Of a stretch of DNA of 64,000 bases, positions 15,783 through 25,916 are shown one piece after another (the first letter of the stretch is position 1; every line of letters starts with the position of its first letter). The translations under genes and the position numbers were made by a program. The notes beneath the pieces were generated by a model that saw nothing but the letters and a program-made list of their open reading frames with translations, was not told where the DNA came from and made no database searches. The stretch covers positions 2,604,001 through 2,668,000 of the forward strand of contig NZ_FNSO01000004.1 in the NCBI RefSeq assembly GCF_900105945.1. The letters run 5' to 3'. The stretch comes from Amycolatopsis tolypomycina. GTDB lineage: Bacteria > Actinomycetota > Actinomycetes > Mycobacteriales > Pseudonocardiaceae.

Positions 15783-18700
15783 CTACGCCTCGCTCAAGGC
15801 GCGGCCGTCGGAGACCGCCACCACCGGAAGGGCCGCGAACTCCGCCGGCCGGTGTGTCACGACCAGCGCCGACCGGCTTTCGGTCGCCTTCAGCACGTCG
15901 GCCGCCAACGCTGTCGCCGTGGGGGCGTCCAGGTGTGCCGTCGGTTCGTCGAGCAGGAGGATCGGCCGGTCCGACAGCAGGGCCCTGGCCACGCCGATGC
16001 GCTGGCGCTCGCCGCCCGAGACCGGGGTTCCGTGGGCTCCCAGCGTCGTGTCGAGGCCGTGCGGCAGCCGGGCGAGCCACGGTCCCAGCTGGGCGCGCTC
16101 CAGTGCCGCCCGCAGGGCGGAGTCGTCGGCGGACGGCCTGGCCAGCCGGAGATTTTCGCGCACCGTGCTGTCGAACAGGTGGGTCTCCGGCCCGCACCAG
16201 GCGATCCGCTCCCGCACCGAGTCGCCATCGCACGTCAACGTGTCGGTGCCGGCCAGCAGGACACGGCCCGCCGAGGGGTCCAGGTAGCGCATCAGCGCCG
16301 CGATCACCGTGCTCTTGCCCGCACCCGAGCGGCCCGTCAACGCGAGCCGGCGCCCGTGGCCGATCCGGAGGTCCACGTCCTGGACCGCGTCGGCCGTGGC
16401 CTGCGGCCAGCGCACCGACAGGTGTTCGGTGGTCAGCTCCACGGCGGCCGGGGCAGGACCCGTGGCGACGGTGTGGGGCGCGGGAAGGACGTCCAGTTCG
16501 GCGAGACGACGTGCGGAGCCGGCGGCCCCGAGCAGCCGCTGCGCCGCCTCCGGCAGCCCGGCCACCAGCTCGGCCGTCGCCAGCGGCGTCAGCGCCAGCA
16601 CCGCCAGCACGGGGCCGGGAACCGCCGCCAGGATGCCCAGGGCCAGGCACGCGACGGAGGTCAGCCCGACGCCCAGGGTCGCGATCCCGCCGCCCAGCCC
16701 GCGCCACCCGGCGGACCGGCGCTGGAGTGCCGTCACCGCGAAGTCGATCTCGCGCAGCCGCGCGTGGCGGCGCGCGGCCGCGTCGTGGGTGATCAGGTCG
16801 GCCGACGCCTGCAGTAGTTCCACCGTGCCCGCCGTGAGGTCCGCGCGCAGCCGCGCGGTCTCCCGCTGGGCCCGGTGGCCGGCCACCGCCGCGACGACCG
16901 GTGCCAGCACCCCCGCCGCGGCCAAGCCCAGGGCCGCCACGAGACCGGCGCCGGGCAGGATCACGCCGAGGGTGACCGTCGTCGCGGCGAGGACAAGGAA
17001 CGTCGAAACACCCGGGACCAGGCCGCGGACCAGGACGTCCCGCTGGCTGTCCACATCGGACACGAGCCGGTGCAGCAGGTCGCCCCGGCGCAGACGGGCG
17101 GTGCCCGCCGGGCCGATCCGGACCAGCTGGGCCCACACCCGCACCCGGAGTTCCGCCAGGGCGCGGAGCGCGACGTCGTGGGACACCAGCCGCTCGAGGT
17201 AGCGGAAGATGCCTTTGGCCAGGCCGAAGGTGCGCACGGCGACGATCGCCACCATGAGGCTGAGCACCGGCGGGTGCAGGGCCGCGCTCGCGATCAGCCA
17301 CGACGACGTCGCCGTGAGCGCGACGCCGCACCCCAGCGCGGCAGTCGCGGCCAGACAGGCCAGTGCCAGCCGCCACCGGTGGGGCCGGACCGCGTCGAGC
17401 AGCGGCCGCCACGTCGGGCCGGTCCGGTCCATCGTGGACGGCGCCGCCGCAACCGGCGAGGCGGCACGCACGGCCGGCCGGGAGGCCACGGACGGCGCAG
17501 CCGCGGAGACCGGCGCCGAGCCGCCGAGGGCGACGACCCGGTCGCACCGCGCCAGCACCGCGGGGTGGTGGCTGACGACGACGGCGGTCCGTCCGGCGAG
17601 CACCTTGGGCAGCCGCTCGAGGATGGCGGCCTCGGTCTCGGCGTCGACGCCCTCGGTGGGTTCGTCGAGCAGGATCAGCGGCCGGTCGAGCAGCACCGCG
17701 CGGGCGAGCGCGACGCGGCGGCGTTGCCCGGTCGACAGGCCGGCGCCCAGCTCACCGACCACAGTGGACAGCGGGACGTCGAGCGCCGCGGTGTCGGCGG
17801 CCGCGGCCACGGCGTCGTCGGTGGCGTCGGGGGAGCCGAGCCGGATGTTCTCCGCCACGGTTCCGGCGACGAGGTGCGGCTGTTGCGGCACCCAGGCGAG
17901 GTGCCGGTGCCAGGTGGCCCGCCCGACGTCGGCGAGGTCGGTGTGCCCGAGCAGGACCTGGCCGCGGTCGGGACGCCGCCAGCCGAGCAGGACGTCGAGC
18001 AGCGTGGACTTCCCGGCACCGCTCGGCCCGGTCACGCCGACGACCTCGCCGGCCGGGACGCGGAGGCAGAACCGGTCGAGGATCGGCCCGGACCGCCCTT
18101 CGACCGTGACGTCTTCGCACCGCAGTGCCACCTGAGCGAGGTCGGGAACCGGAGAAGTACCGGCGTCACCGGTGGGCGTGCCGGCGAGCGCGATGATCTC
18201 CTCTGCCGCGGCGAGTCCCTCGGCGCTGTCGTGGAACCGGGCGCCGACCGCCCGCAGCGGCAGGTAGACCTCCGGCGCGAGGATGAGCACGACGAGAGCG
18301 GTCTGCAGGTCGAGTTCCCCGGCCAGCAGGCGCAAGCCGATCGAGACGGCGACGACCGCGACCGACAGGGTGGCCAGGAGTTCGAGGGCGAGCGCGGAGA
18401 GGAAGGCGACGCGCAGGGTCCGCATGGTGTGCGTGCGGTACTTTTCGGTGATCTCCCGCAACGACCGGAGCTGGGCCCTCGCCCGGCCGAACGCCGTCAG
18501 CTCGGCGAGCCCGGCGACGAGATCGAGGAAGTGGTTCCCCAGCACCGAAAGCGTCTTCCACTGCCGCCGGACGTCGCGCTGGGTGTAGCGCCCGATGAGG
18601 ATCATGAAGATCGGGATCAGCGGCACCGTGCACCCCACGATGACCGCGGCGACCCAGTCGGCGGCCAGGATCCGGGCGCCGACCACCAGGGGGACGACGG

Positions 18701-19124
18701 AGGCGATCAGCAGCTGCGGCAGGTAGCGGGCGAAGTAGCCCTCCAGGCGGTCGACGCCATGGGTGGCCAGGGCCGCGACCTCCGCGGGGGAGCGGTCCGC
18801 CCGCCGCGGCCCGATCCGCAGCGCGGCCGCGACGACCGTTTCCCGCAGCTGCGAGAGGGCCCGGGCGGCGGCGCGGTGGGCGGTCGTTTCCGACAGCCAC
18901 GCGATACCGGCCCGGGCGAGCACGACGAGCAGGAGCAGGCCGAGCGGCAGCGCCAGGCTGTGGAGACCGAAGCCGTCGAGGAACGCCCAGGTGATCGTCT
19001 TCGCCAGCAGTTCCGCCTGGGCGAGCACCAGCATCGCGGTGAGCGCGCCCAAGCCGGCGCAGGCCAGGATGAACGGCCGGACGGCGCTCGCGTGGCGCAG
19101 CAGCCGCGGGTCGAGGGGCTTCAC
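15783..19124 (-). CDS. cydDC: Fused CydDC, cytochrome bd assembly ABC transporter
   Basis: This 1113-residue fusion of two half-transporters combines the CydD part (membrane domain about 10-310, Walker A GPSGAGKSTLL, signature LSTGQRRRVALARA, Walker B LILLDEPT) and the CydC part (membrane domain about 575-850, Walker A GRSGAGKSTVI, signature VSGGERQRIGVARA). CydDC exports cysteine/glutathione or moves heme and is needed to assemble cytochrome bd; fusion is usual in actinobacteria. The GTG start overlaps the cydB stop (GTGA), giving a cydA-cydB-cydDC operon. A frame running further upstream is only the shadow of cydB. Confidence 0.93.
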   Translation of the reverse strand: MKPLDPRLLRHASAVRPFILACAGLGALTAMLVLAQAELLAKTITWAFLDGFGLHSLALPLGLLLLVVLARAGIAWLSETTAHRAAARALSQLRETVVAAALRIGPRRADRSPAEVAALATHGVDRLEGYFARYLPQLLIASVVPLVVGARILAADWVAAVIVGCTVPLIPIFMILIGRYTQRDVRRQWKTLSVLGNHFLDLVAGLAELTAFGRARAQLRSLREITEKYRTHTMRTLRVAFLSALALELLATLSVAVVAVSIGLRLLAGELDLQTALVVLILAPEVYLPLRAVGARFHDSAEGLAAAEEIIALAGTPTGDAGTSPVPDLAQVALRCEDVTVEGRSGPILDRFCLRVPAGEVVGVTGPSGAGKSTLLDVLLGWRRPDRGQVLLGHTDLADVGRATWHRHLAWVPQQPHLVAGTVAENIRLGSPDATDDAVAAAADTAALDVPLSTVVGELGAGLSTGQRRRVALARAVLLDRPLILLDEPTEGVDAETEAAILERLPKVLAGRTAVVVSHHPAVLARCDRVVALGGSAPVSAAAPSVASRPAVRAASPVAAAPSTMDRTGPTWRPLLDAVRPHRWRLALACLAATAALGCGVALTATSSWLIASAALHPPVLSLMVAIVAVRTFGLAKGIFRYLERLVSHDVALRALAELRVRVWAQLVRIGPAGTARLRRGDLLHRLVSDVDSQRDVLVRGLVPGVSTFLVLAATTVTLGVILPGAGLVAALGLAAAGVLAPVVAAVAGHRAQRETARLRADLTAGTVELLQASADLITHDAAARRHARLREIDFAVTALQRRSAGWRGLGGGIATLGVGLTSVACLALGILAAVPGPVLAVLALTPLATAELVAGLPEAAQRLLGAAGSARRLAELDVLPAPHTVATGPAPAAVELTTEHLSVRWPQATADAVQDVDLRIGHGRRLALTGRSGAGKSTVIAALMRYLDPSAGRVLLAGTDTLTCDGDSVRERIAWCGPETHLFDSTVRENLRLARPSADDSALRAALERAQLGPWLARLPHGLDTTLGAHGTPVSGGERQRIGVARALLSDRPILLLDEPTAHLDAPTATALAADVLKATESRSALVVTHRPAEFAALPVVAVSDGRALSEA

Positions 19125-20140
19125 CGGCGAGCCACGGGCAGGCCGCCGCCGGCGGGGATCGAGGCGCGGCTGATGCGCTTGCGGAACACCCAGTACGTCC
19201 AGGCCTGGTAGGCGAGCACGATCGGGGTGAACGCGACCGCGACCCAGGTCATGATCTGCAGGGTGTACGGCGTCGAGGCCGCGTTCGTCGTCGTCAGGCC
19301 GAACGCCGGGTCGGTGGTCGAGGGCAGGACGTTCGGGTAGAGCGACCAGAACAGGGTGACGGTGACCGCGATGATCGCGCCGGCGGTGCTCGCGAAGGCG
19401 AACCCGTCCCGCTCGCCGGTGGCGAACAGCACGCCCGCGGCCAGCAGCAGCGCGGCGATCGCCGCGGTGAGCCACGCCCAGCCGCCGTGCTCGATCGCGG
19501 TGTAGGCGAGGAAGACCCCGCCGAACACGATCGCCACGCCGCCGAGCGCACGGCCCAGCGTCCGGGCCCGGTAGCGGAGCTCGCCGGTCGTCTTGAGCGT
19601 CAGGAAGATCGCGCCGTGGAAGGTGAAGAGGCTGAGCGTGGCGAGGCCGCCGAGCAGGGCGTAGGGGTTGAGCAGGGTGAAGAACGTGCCGGTGAAGTGG
19701 TGCTGCGCGTCCAGCGGGACGCCGTGGACGATGTTGCCGAAGGCGACCCCCCACAGCAGCGCGGGCCCGGCGGAGCCGAAGACGATGACCCAGTCCCAGG
19801 TGTTCCGCCAGCGCGGGCTGTCGAGCTTGCCGCGGAACTCGAACGCGACGCCGCGCAGGATCAGGGCGACGAGCACGAGCAGCAGCGCGAGGTAGAAGCC
19901 GGAGAACAGGCTGGAGTACCAGAGCGGGAAGGCGGCGAAGGTGGCGCCGCCGGCGACGAGCAGCCAAACCTCGTTGCCGTCCCAGACCGGGCCGATCGTG
20001 TTGATGAGCACGCGGCGGTCGGTGTCGTCGCGGCCGAGGACGCGCAGCAGCGTGCCGACGCCGAAGTCGAAGCCTTCGAGGACGAAGTAGCCGGTCCAGA
20101 GGACCGCGATGAGCAGGAACCAGATGTCGGTGAGGGCCAT
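19121..20140 (-). CDS. cydB: Cytochrome bd quinol oxidase subunit II
   Basis: The 339-residue membrane protein starts MALTDIWFLLIAVLWTGYFV and keeps the CydB signature LEGFDFGVG and the GPVWDGNEVWLL helix. About eight transmembrane segments are visible. With CydA it forms the high-affinity menaquinol oxidase that lets cells respire at very low oxygen. It follows cydA by 17 bp and overlaps cydDC. Confidence 0.94.
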   Translation of the reverse strand: MALTDIWFLLIAVLWTGYFVLEGFDFGVGTLLRVLGRDDTDRRVLINTIGPVWDGNEVWLLVAGGATFAAFPLWYSSLFSGFYLALLLVLVALILRGVAFEFRGKLDSPRWRNTWDWVIVFGSAGPALLWGVAFGNIVHGVPLDAQHHFTGTFFTLLNPYALLGGLATLSLFTFHGAIFLTLKTTGELRYRARTLGRALGGVAIVFGGVFLAYTAIEHGGWAWLTAAIAALLLAAGVLFATGERDGFAFASTAGAIIAVTVTLFWSLYPNVLPSTTDPAFGLTTTNAASTPYTLQIMTWVAVAFTPIVLAYQAWTYWVFRKRISRASIPAGGGLPVARR

Positions 20141-20157
20141 GACGGGTCTCCGGCGTC

Positions 20158-21558
20158 TCAGTAGGCGAAGGCCGCGGGCCGCGGCTCATCGGAATCGGTC
20201 TCGTCCGCGGGTGCCTCGGGAGGTGGGGGCCCGGCCTTGGCGTAGCGGACCATCAGGACGCCGTCGACGACCGCGAGCACGCCGTAGAGCAGGGTGAACA
20301 CGATCAACGACGTCAGGACGTTGCCCGCGGAAACCGTCGGCGAGACCGAGTCGGCGGTCTTGAGCACGCCGAACACCGACCACGGCTGGCGGCCCATCTC
20401 GGTGAAGATCCAGCCGACGCTGTTGGCCAGGAACGGCAGCGCGATCCCGGCGGTCGCGACGGGGAAGAACCAGCGGGCGCGGGGCGTGCGGCCGCGGCGG
20501 AACAGCCAGAGCCCGGCCAGCGAGATCAGCAGGCAGAGGAAGCCGAAGCCGATCATCAGCCGGAACGTCCAGTAGGTGACCGGGATGTCCGGCCGGTACT
20601 CGCCGGGCCCGTACTGCCGCTGCTCGGCGGCTTGCAGGTCGTTGATGCCCTCGACCTGGCCGTCGAACTTCCCGGTGGCCATGAAGGAGAGCACGCCGGG
20701 GACGCGGATGCTGAACTTCTCCTGCGAGCCGTCGAGCGAGCCGATGGTGAACAGCGAGAACGACGCGGGCGCGACGGTGTCGTACAACGCTTCGGCGGCG
20801 GCCATCTTCATCGGCTGCTGCTCGGTCATCAGCCGGGCCTGCAGGTCGCCGGTGACGATGACGCCCAGGCTCGCGACCAGCACGGTGACCAGTGCGAGCT
20901 TCATGGACGGCCGGTAGACGTCCGCTGAGTTGCCTTTCCGCAGCTGCCAGGCGCTGATCCCGACGACGAACATGCCGGCGGTGAGGAAGCACGCGGTGAT
21001 GGTGTGCGCGAACGCCCCGACGGCGGTCGAGTTGGTCAGCACCGCACCGAAGTCCTTGAGCTCCGCGCGGCCGGTGGCGGGGTTGACCGCGTAGCCGACC
21101 GGGTGCTGCATCCAGGAGTTGGCGGCGAGGATGAAGTACGCCGAGAGCACGGTGCCGATCGAGGCGAGCCAGATGGTGGCCAGGTGCAGTTTCTTCGGCA
21201 GCTTGTCCCAGCCGAAGATCCACAGCCCGAGGAACGTCGACTCGAGGAAGAAGGCGAGCAGGCCCTCGATGGCGAGCGGCGCGCCGAAGATGTCGCCGAC
21301 GAAAGTGCTGTAGTCCGACCAGTTCATCCCGAACTGGAACTCCTGCACGATGCCGGTCGCCACGCCCATGGCGAAGTTGATGAGGAACAGCTTCCCCCAG
21401 AACTTCGTCATCCGGCGGTACTTGTCGTTCCCCGTGCGCACCCAGGCCGTCTGCATCCCGGCGACCAGGAAGGACAGCCCGATGGTCAGCGGGACGAAGA
21501 GGAAGTGGTAGACGGTGGTGATCCCGAACTGCCAGCGGGCGAGGTCCAGGGCGTTCAT
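20158..21558 (-). CDS. cydA: Cytochrome bd quinol oxidase subunit I
   Basis: The 466-residue protein starts MNALDLARWQFGITTVYHFL, with the first-helix His that ligates a b heme. WFFPVATAGIALPFLANSVG and GRQPW near residues 395-420 are the conserved CydA C-terminal helix and quinol-loop motif. It carries hemes b558, b595 and d, and the quinol site. A DevR-like box lies 68-81 bp upstream, shared with divergent devR, so the oxidase should rise when oxygen falls. The start was chosen by homology; an open frame extends to 21639. Confidence 0.94.
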   Translation of the reverse strand: MNALDLARWQFGITTVYHFLFVPLTIGLSFLVAGMQTAWVRTGNDKYRRMTKFWGKLFLINFAMGVATGIVQEFQFGMNWSDYSTFVGDIFGAPLAIEGLLAFFLESTFLGLWIFGWDKLPKKLHLATIWLASIGTVLSAYFILAANSWMQHPVGYAVNPATGRAELKDFGAVLTNSTAVGAFAHTITACFLTAGMFVVGISAWQLRKGNSADVYRPSMKLALVTVLVASLGVIVTGDLQARLMTEQQPMKMAAAEALYDTVAPASFSLFTIGSLDGSQEKFSIRVPGVLSFMATGKFDGQVEGINDLQAAEQRQYGPGEYRPDIPVTYWTFRLMIGFGFLCLLISLAGLWLFRRGRTPRARWFFPVATAGIALPFLANSVGWIFTEMGRQPWSVFGVLKTADSVSPTVSAGNVLTSLIVFTLLYGVLAVVDGVLMVRYAKAGPPPPEAPADETDSDEPRPAAFAY

Positions 21559-21625
21559 CGGTGTTCTCCTGCTCACGGACGACGGTGACCCCGGCAGCAT
21601 CCGGTGCCGGGGCCCGCCGGCGAGA

Positions 21626-21639
21626 GGGTCCTTGGTCAC
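21626..21639. promoter_or_regulatory. DevR-like box between cydA and devR
   Basis: GGGTC-CTTG-GTCAC, read as GTGAC-CAAG-GACCC on the minus strand, has one mismatch per arm to the island motif. It is 68 bp from the cydA start and 84 bp from the devR start, so it could serve both and allow devR autoregulation. Confidence 0.5.
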
Positions 21640-21722
21640 TTCCCCGACGGTCTCGGGTCCCTGCCGTCCGGGGCCCTGTGGTCGTACGCTGATTTCCGTC
21701 GAACCGGATTGCGGGAGGTCGG

Positions 21723-22361
21723 ATGCTTCGGGTGTTTCTCGTCGACGATCACGAGGTCGTGCGCCGGGGCGTGGCCGACCTGCTCGACGAGGACGAGAAC
21801 CTCACGGTGATCGGGCAGGCCGGCAGCGTGTCGCAGGCGCTGGCCCGGATCCCGGCGCTGAACCCCGACGTGGCGGTGCTGGACGTCCGCCTGCCCGACG
21901 GCAACGGCATCGAACTGGCCCGGGAGCTGCGGTCGAAGCTGCCGGAGCTCAAGTGCCTGATGCTGACCTCGTTCACCGACGAGCAGGCGATGCTGGACGC
22001 GGTGCTGGCCGGCGCGAGCGGGTTCGTGATCAAGGACATCAAGGGCATGGACCTGGTCTCGGCGGTCCGGGACGTGGGCGCGGGCAAGTCCCTGCTCGAC
22101 GCGCACGCGACGGCGGCGTTGATGGCGAAGCTGCGCGACAGCCAGGCGAAGAAAGGCCCCCTCTCCGACCTGTCGGACCAGGAGCGGAAGCTCCTCGAAC
22201 TGATCGGGGAGGGGCTGACCAACCGGCAGATCTCCGAGCGGATGTTCCTGGCCGAGAAGACGGTGAAGAACTACGTCTCCCGCCTGCTGACCAAGCTGGG
22301 CCTGGAACGGCGGACGCAGGCCGCGGTGCTGGCCACCGAACTCCGCAACCGGAGCGAGTGA
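21723..22361 (+). CDS. devR: DevR/DosR-type response regulator
   Basis: The 212-residue NarL/LuxR-type regulator is closely similar along its whole length to mycobacterial DevR (DosR). It has [13 protein letters not shown], phospho-acceptor Asp54 in [11 protein letters not shown], the [12 protein letters not shown] switch region with Lys104-type contact, and the DNA-binding helix [14 protein letters not shown]. In mycobacteria this protein binds paired GGGACT-type boxes and switches on the dormancy regulon under hypoxia, NO or CO. About twenty similar boxes surround it here. It is divergent from cydA and upstream of devS. Confidence 0.95.
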   Translation: MLRVFLVDDHEVVRRGVADLLDEDENLTVIGQAGSVSQALARIPALNPDVAVLDVRLPDGNGIELARELRSKLPELKCLMLTSFTDEQAMLDAVLAGASGFVIKDIKGMDLVSAVRDVGAGKSLLDAHATAALMAKLRDSQAKKGPLSDLSDQERKLLELIGEGLTNRQISERMFLAEKTVKNYVSRLLTKLGLERRTQAAVLATELRNRSE

Positions 22362-22376
22362 ATTCCGGACACCCCG

Positions 22377-22427
22377 GCCGAGTACGGACTTCACCTGAAC
22401 GGGGTCCAGCAGGCCGATCGAGGTGAT
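22377..22427 (-). pseudogene. N-terminal remnant of an Acg-type nitroreductase gene
   Basis: Antisense to the devR-devS gap, 17 codons read ITSIGLLDPVQVKSVLG. This matches residues 4-20 of the Acg-type protein at 8825-9823 (ITPVGLLDSDQVKSVLG) at 13 of 17 positions. No start codon or downstream domain remains. It is best explained as the stump of a former nitroreductase gene, or of a duplication, between devR and devS. Confidence 0.5.
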
Positions 22428-22433
22428 GGGTAG

Positions 22434-24224
<1,791 letters not shown>

Positions 24225-24242
24225 TCCTCCGGGGCCGGATCG

Positions 24243-24256
24243 GTGACGAAGGTCCT
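24243..24256 (+). promoter_or_regulatory. DevR-like box before the mini acetate kinase
   Basis: GTGAC-GAAG-GTCCT (AGGAC-CTTC-GTCAC on the other strand) lies 85-98 bp before the GTG of the mini acetate kinase gene and 18 bp after the devS stop. Confidence 0.55.
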
Positions 24257-24340
24257 CGGTGTTCGGGTAGTCCGGCCGCGTCGTGGCAGCCGGTGCCCGA
24301 GGTCTCCTTGTGGTGCCGAGCGAGACCGAAGGAGCGACCC

Positions 24341-24730
24341 GTGCGTGTGCTGACTCTGAACCCAGGTTCGTCGAGCATGAAGGTGTCGCTGTTCCATCGC
24401 TCCGGCCTGGCCGGGATGAGCGGTACCAACGGCGACCTGCGCCGCGTCCTGGCCGCCGCGGCCCGCGGCGAGCAGAACGCCGAAGTCGCCCTGGACGTCT
24501 ACCGGCACCGGTTGTGCCGGGAGATCGGCGCGGCCGCGATGAGCCTGTCGCGGCTGGACGCGGTGGTGTTCACCGGTGGCGTCGCCGAGCACCAGCCCGG
24601 GCTGATCACCTCGGTCATCGACGGGCTGGGGGTGCTCGGCCTGCGCGCCGGGCAGGTCCCGCACACCGAAACCGATCGGGTCGTCACCGCACCGGACTCG
24701 CCGGTGCTCGCCCGAGTGTCCGTGAGGTGA
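24341..24730 (+). CDS. Miniature acetate-kinase homologue lacking the central domain
   Basis: The 129-residue protein starts with the acetate-kinase N-terminal motif (VRVLTLNPGSSSMKVSLF). At about residue 25 it jumps to the C-terminal third of AckA (GMSGTNGDLRRVLAAAARG, AEVALDVYRHRLCREIGA, LDAVVFTGGVAEHQ). Some 250 residues containing the catalytic Arg, His and Asp are absent, yet the frame is open and the codon use regular. Acetyl phosphate synthesis is therefore unlikely; a binding, regulatory or vestigial role is possible. GGAG precedes the GTG, a DevR-like box stands upstream, and the next gene follows after 4 bp. Confidence 0.75.
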   Translation: MRVLTLNPGSSSMKVSLFHRSGLAGMSGTNGDLRRVLAAAARGEQNAEVALDVYRHRLCREIGAAAMSLSRLDAVVFTGGVAEHQPGLITSVIDGLGVLGLRAGQVPHTETDRVVTAPDSPVLARVSVR

Positions 24731-24734
24731 CGCC

Positions 24735-25109
24735 GTGCACGTCCTGTTGACCGAATCGTCCTTCGGCGACTCCGACTTCCTGCTGCAGCCCCTGCGTGAT
24801 GCGGGCTGCCTGGTCAGCCGGTGCCACAGCCGCGCCGGGCTCTGCCGCGCGCTGGCGGTCGGGGGCCGCTGCCCGCTCGACGAGCCGTTCGCCCAGCCCG
24901 ACCTCGTCGTCGACGTCCGCGGGCAGGGCGCCGAGCTGACCGCCCGCGAGTACGGCGTCGTCTGCGCGGTCCGCGACCACGTGCCGGTCGCGCTGGTCTC
25001 CCCGGATCCGGACGTCCGGGCGGAGATCCCGGCGGGGCTGGAGAACCGCGTCACCGTGATCGACGTCGACGGCCTGCTGGCGACCTGCCGGGCCGCGTCG
25101 TCACGCTGA
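24735..25109 (+). CDS. Hypothetical 124-residue protein, partner of the mini acetate kinase
   Basis: I do not recognise this family. The sequence starts VHVLLTESSFGDSDFLLQPL and alternates beta strands and helices (PDLVVDVRGQG, EYGVVCAVRDHVPVALVSPD, RVTVIDVDGLL), resembling a receiver-like or Rossmann-type fold without a clear phospho-acceptor. It begins 4 bp after the mini acetate kinase stop behind GAGGTG, so the pair is an operon and probably co-translated. Joint control by the box at 24243 is expected. Confidence 0.7.
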   Translation: MHVLLTESSFGDSDFLLQPLRDAGCLVSRCHSRAGLCRALAVGGRCPLDEPFAQPDLVVDVRGQGAELTAREYGVVCAVRDHVPVALVSPDPDVRAEIPAGLENRVTVIDVDGLLATCRAASSR

Positions 25110-25183
25110 CCGAGCCGTCCAGCCGCCGCGGGCGAGCCGGAAGTTACCAGCCTCAGGTCGCGGATGGCCGGCGCGTCGCGTGG

Positions 25184-25882
25184 TCACCGCATCACGGTGA
25201 GGGTTGCGGGACCGACGCGCAGGATTCCGTCATCGAGCGGGGTGCAGCGGACACCGCCGCGTCCGCGGAGCGCGCGGAACGCGCCGGGCGCCAGCACCAC
25301 GTCCATCCAGGCGCAGGGGTGGGCCGGGCGGTAGGCCTGGAACCGGACTTCGCCCGCCCCGGAGTCGAGGCCGAAGACGGCTCCGGTCCCGCCTCGCGGC
25401 GCGGCCAGCTCGTCGACGGGAAACCCGCGCACGACGATGTTGCGTCGCGGCAGGTGCGGGTCCGGCACGGCGTCGAGGCCGAGGTCGCGGGCGAGAACGT
25501 CGAGTGAGTCGGCGGCGAAGAGGGTGACGGCGGCCTGGCGGTGGGCCGGCCGGTTGAAGTACCGGTCACCGACGAGCCCGAGCCCGGCACGCACGGTCAC
25601 CTCATCGTGCTCGACGGGTACGGGGTCGGGCCTCGGGCCGTCGGTGGGACGGCCTTCGAAGGCGTGTGCGGGGGAGACCAGGAGCGCGACGATCTCCACC
25701 GGGGTCGAGATCGTTTCAGGCATGGGCTCTCCTCGATCCGGGCCGTCGGTGTCGCTGGTGAACAGGATGCGGTAGTCGCCGTAGCCCGCGTCTTCCAGGT
25801 CATCGAGGTGGATGAACCGCCCGAACCCTCCATCACCTCGCATCAGGGACGAATCCAAAGCCGGCTCACAGGTCTCGCACAT
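25184..25882 (-). CDS. MOSC-domain protein
   Basis: The MOSC domain (about residues 60-230) shows GLVGDRYFNRPAHRQAAVTLF, LPRRNIVVRGFPVDEL and AYRPAHPCAWMDV with the conserved Cys that would bind sulfur for transfer to or from molybdenum cofactor. The likely role is sulfur carrier or detoxifying molybdoenzyme. Two starts are possible: 25723 (MPETISTP, strong GAGGAG) gives the usual length of 179 residues, and 25882 adds a coding-like extension with CETC. I kept the longer form because the extension has coding-type third positions. Confidence 0.7.
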   Translation of the reverse strand: MCETCEPALDSSLMRGDGGFGRFIHLDDLEDAGYGDYRILFTSDTDGPDRGEPMPETISTPVEIVALLVSPAHAFEGRPTDGPRPDPVPVEHDEVTVRAGLGLVGDRYFNRPAHRQAAVTLFAADSLDVLARDLGLDAVPDPHLPRRNIVVRGFPVDELAAPRGGTGAVFGLDSGAGEVRFQAYRPAHPCAWMDVVLAPGAFRALRGRGGVRCTPLDDGILRVGPATLTVMR

Positions 25883-25916
25883 GGCTCGCCCACCCTCGCC
25901 CGGCAGAGTCATTGCC

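Noticed and set aside
14215..17547. A 1110-codon frame that would fuse the GH43 protein to a large N-terminal part
   Set aside because: The upstream two thirds overlap cydDC in another frame; the signal peptide and ribosome site fix the GH43 start at 15654.
21559..21722. Rex-type redox operator before cydA
   Set aside because: No TTGTGA-n-TCACAA-like sequence is present; the DevR-like box is the only regulatory signal seen.
24341..24730. Functional acetate kinase
   Set aside because: The central catalytic region is missing, so the usual activity cannot be claimed.
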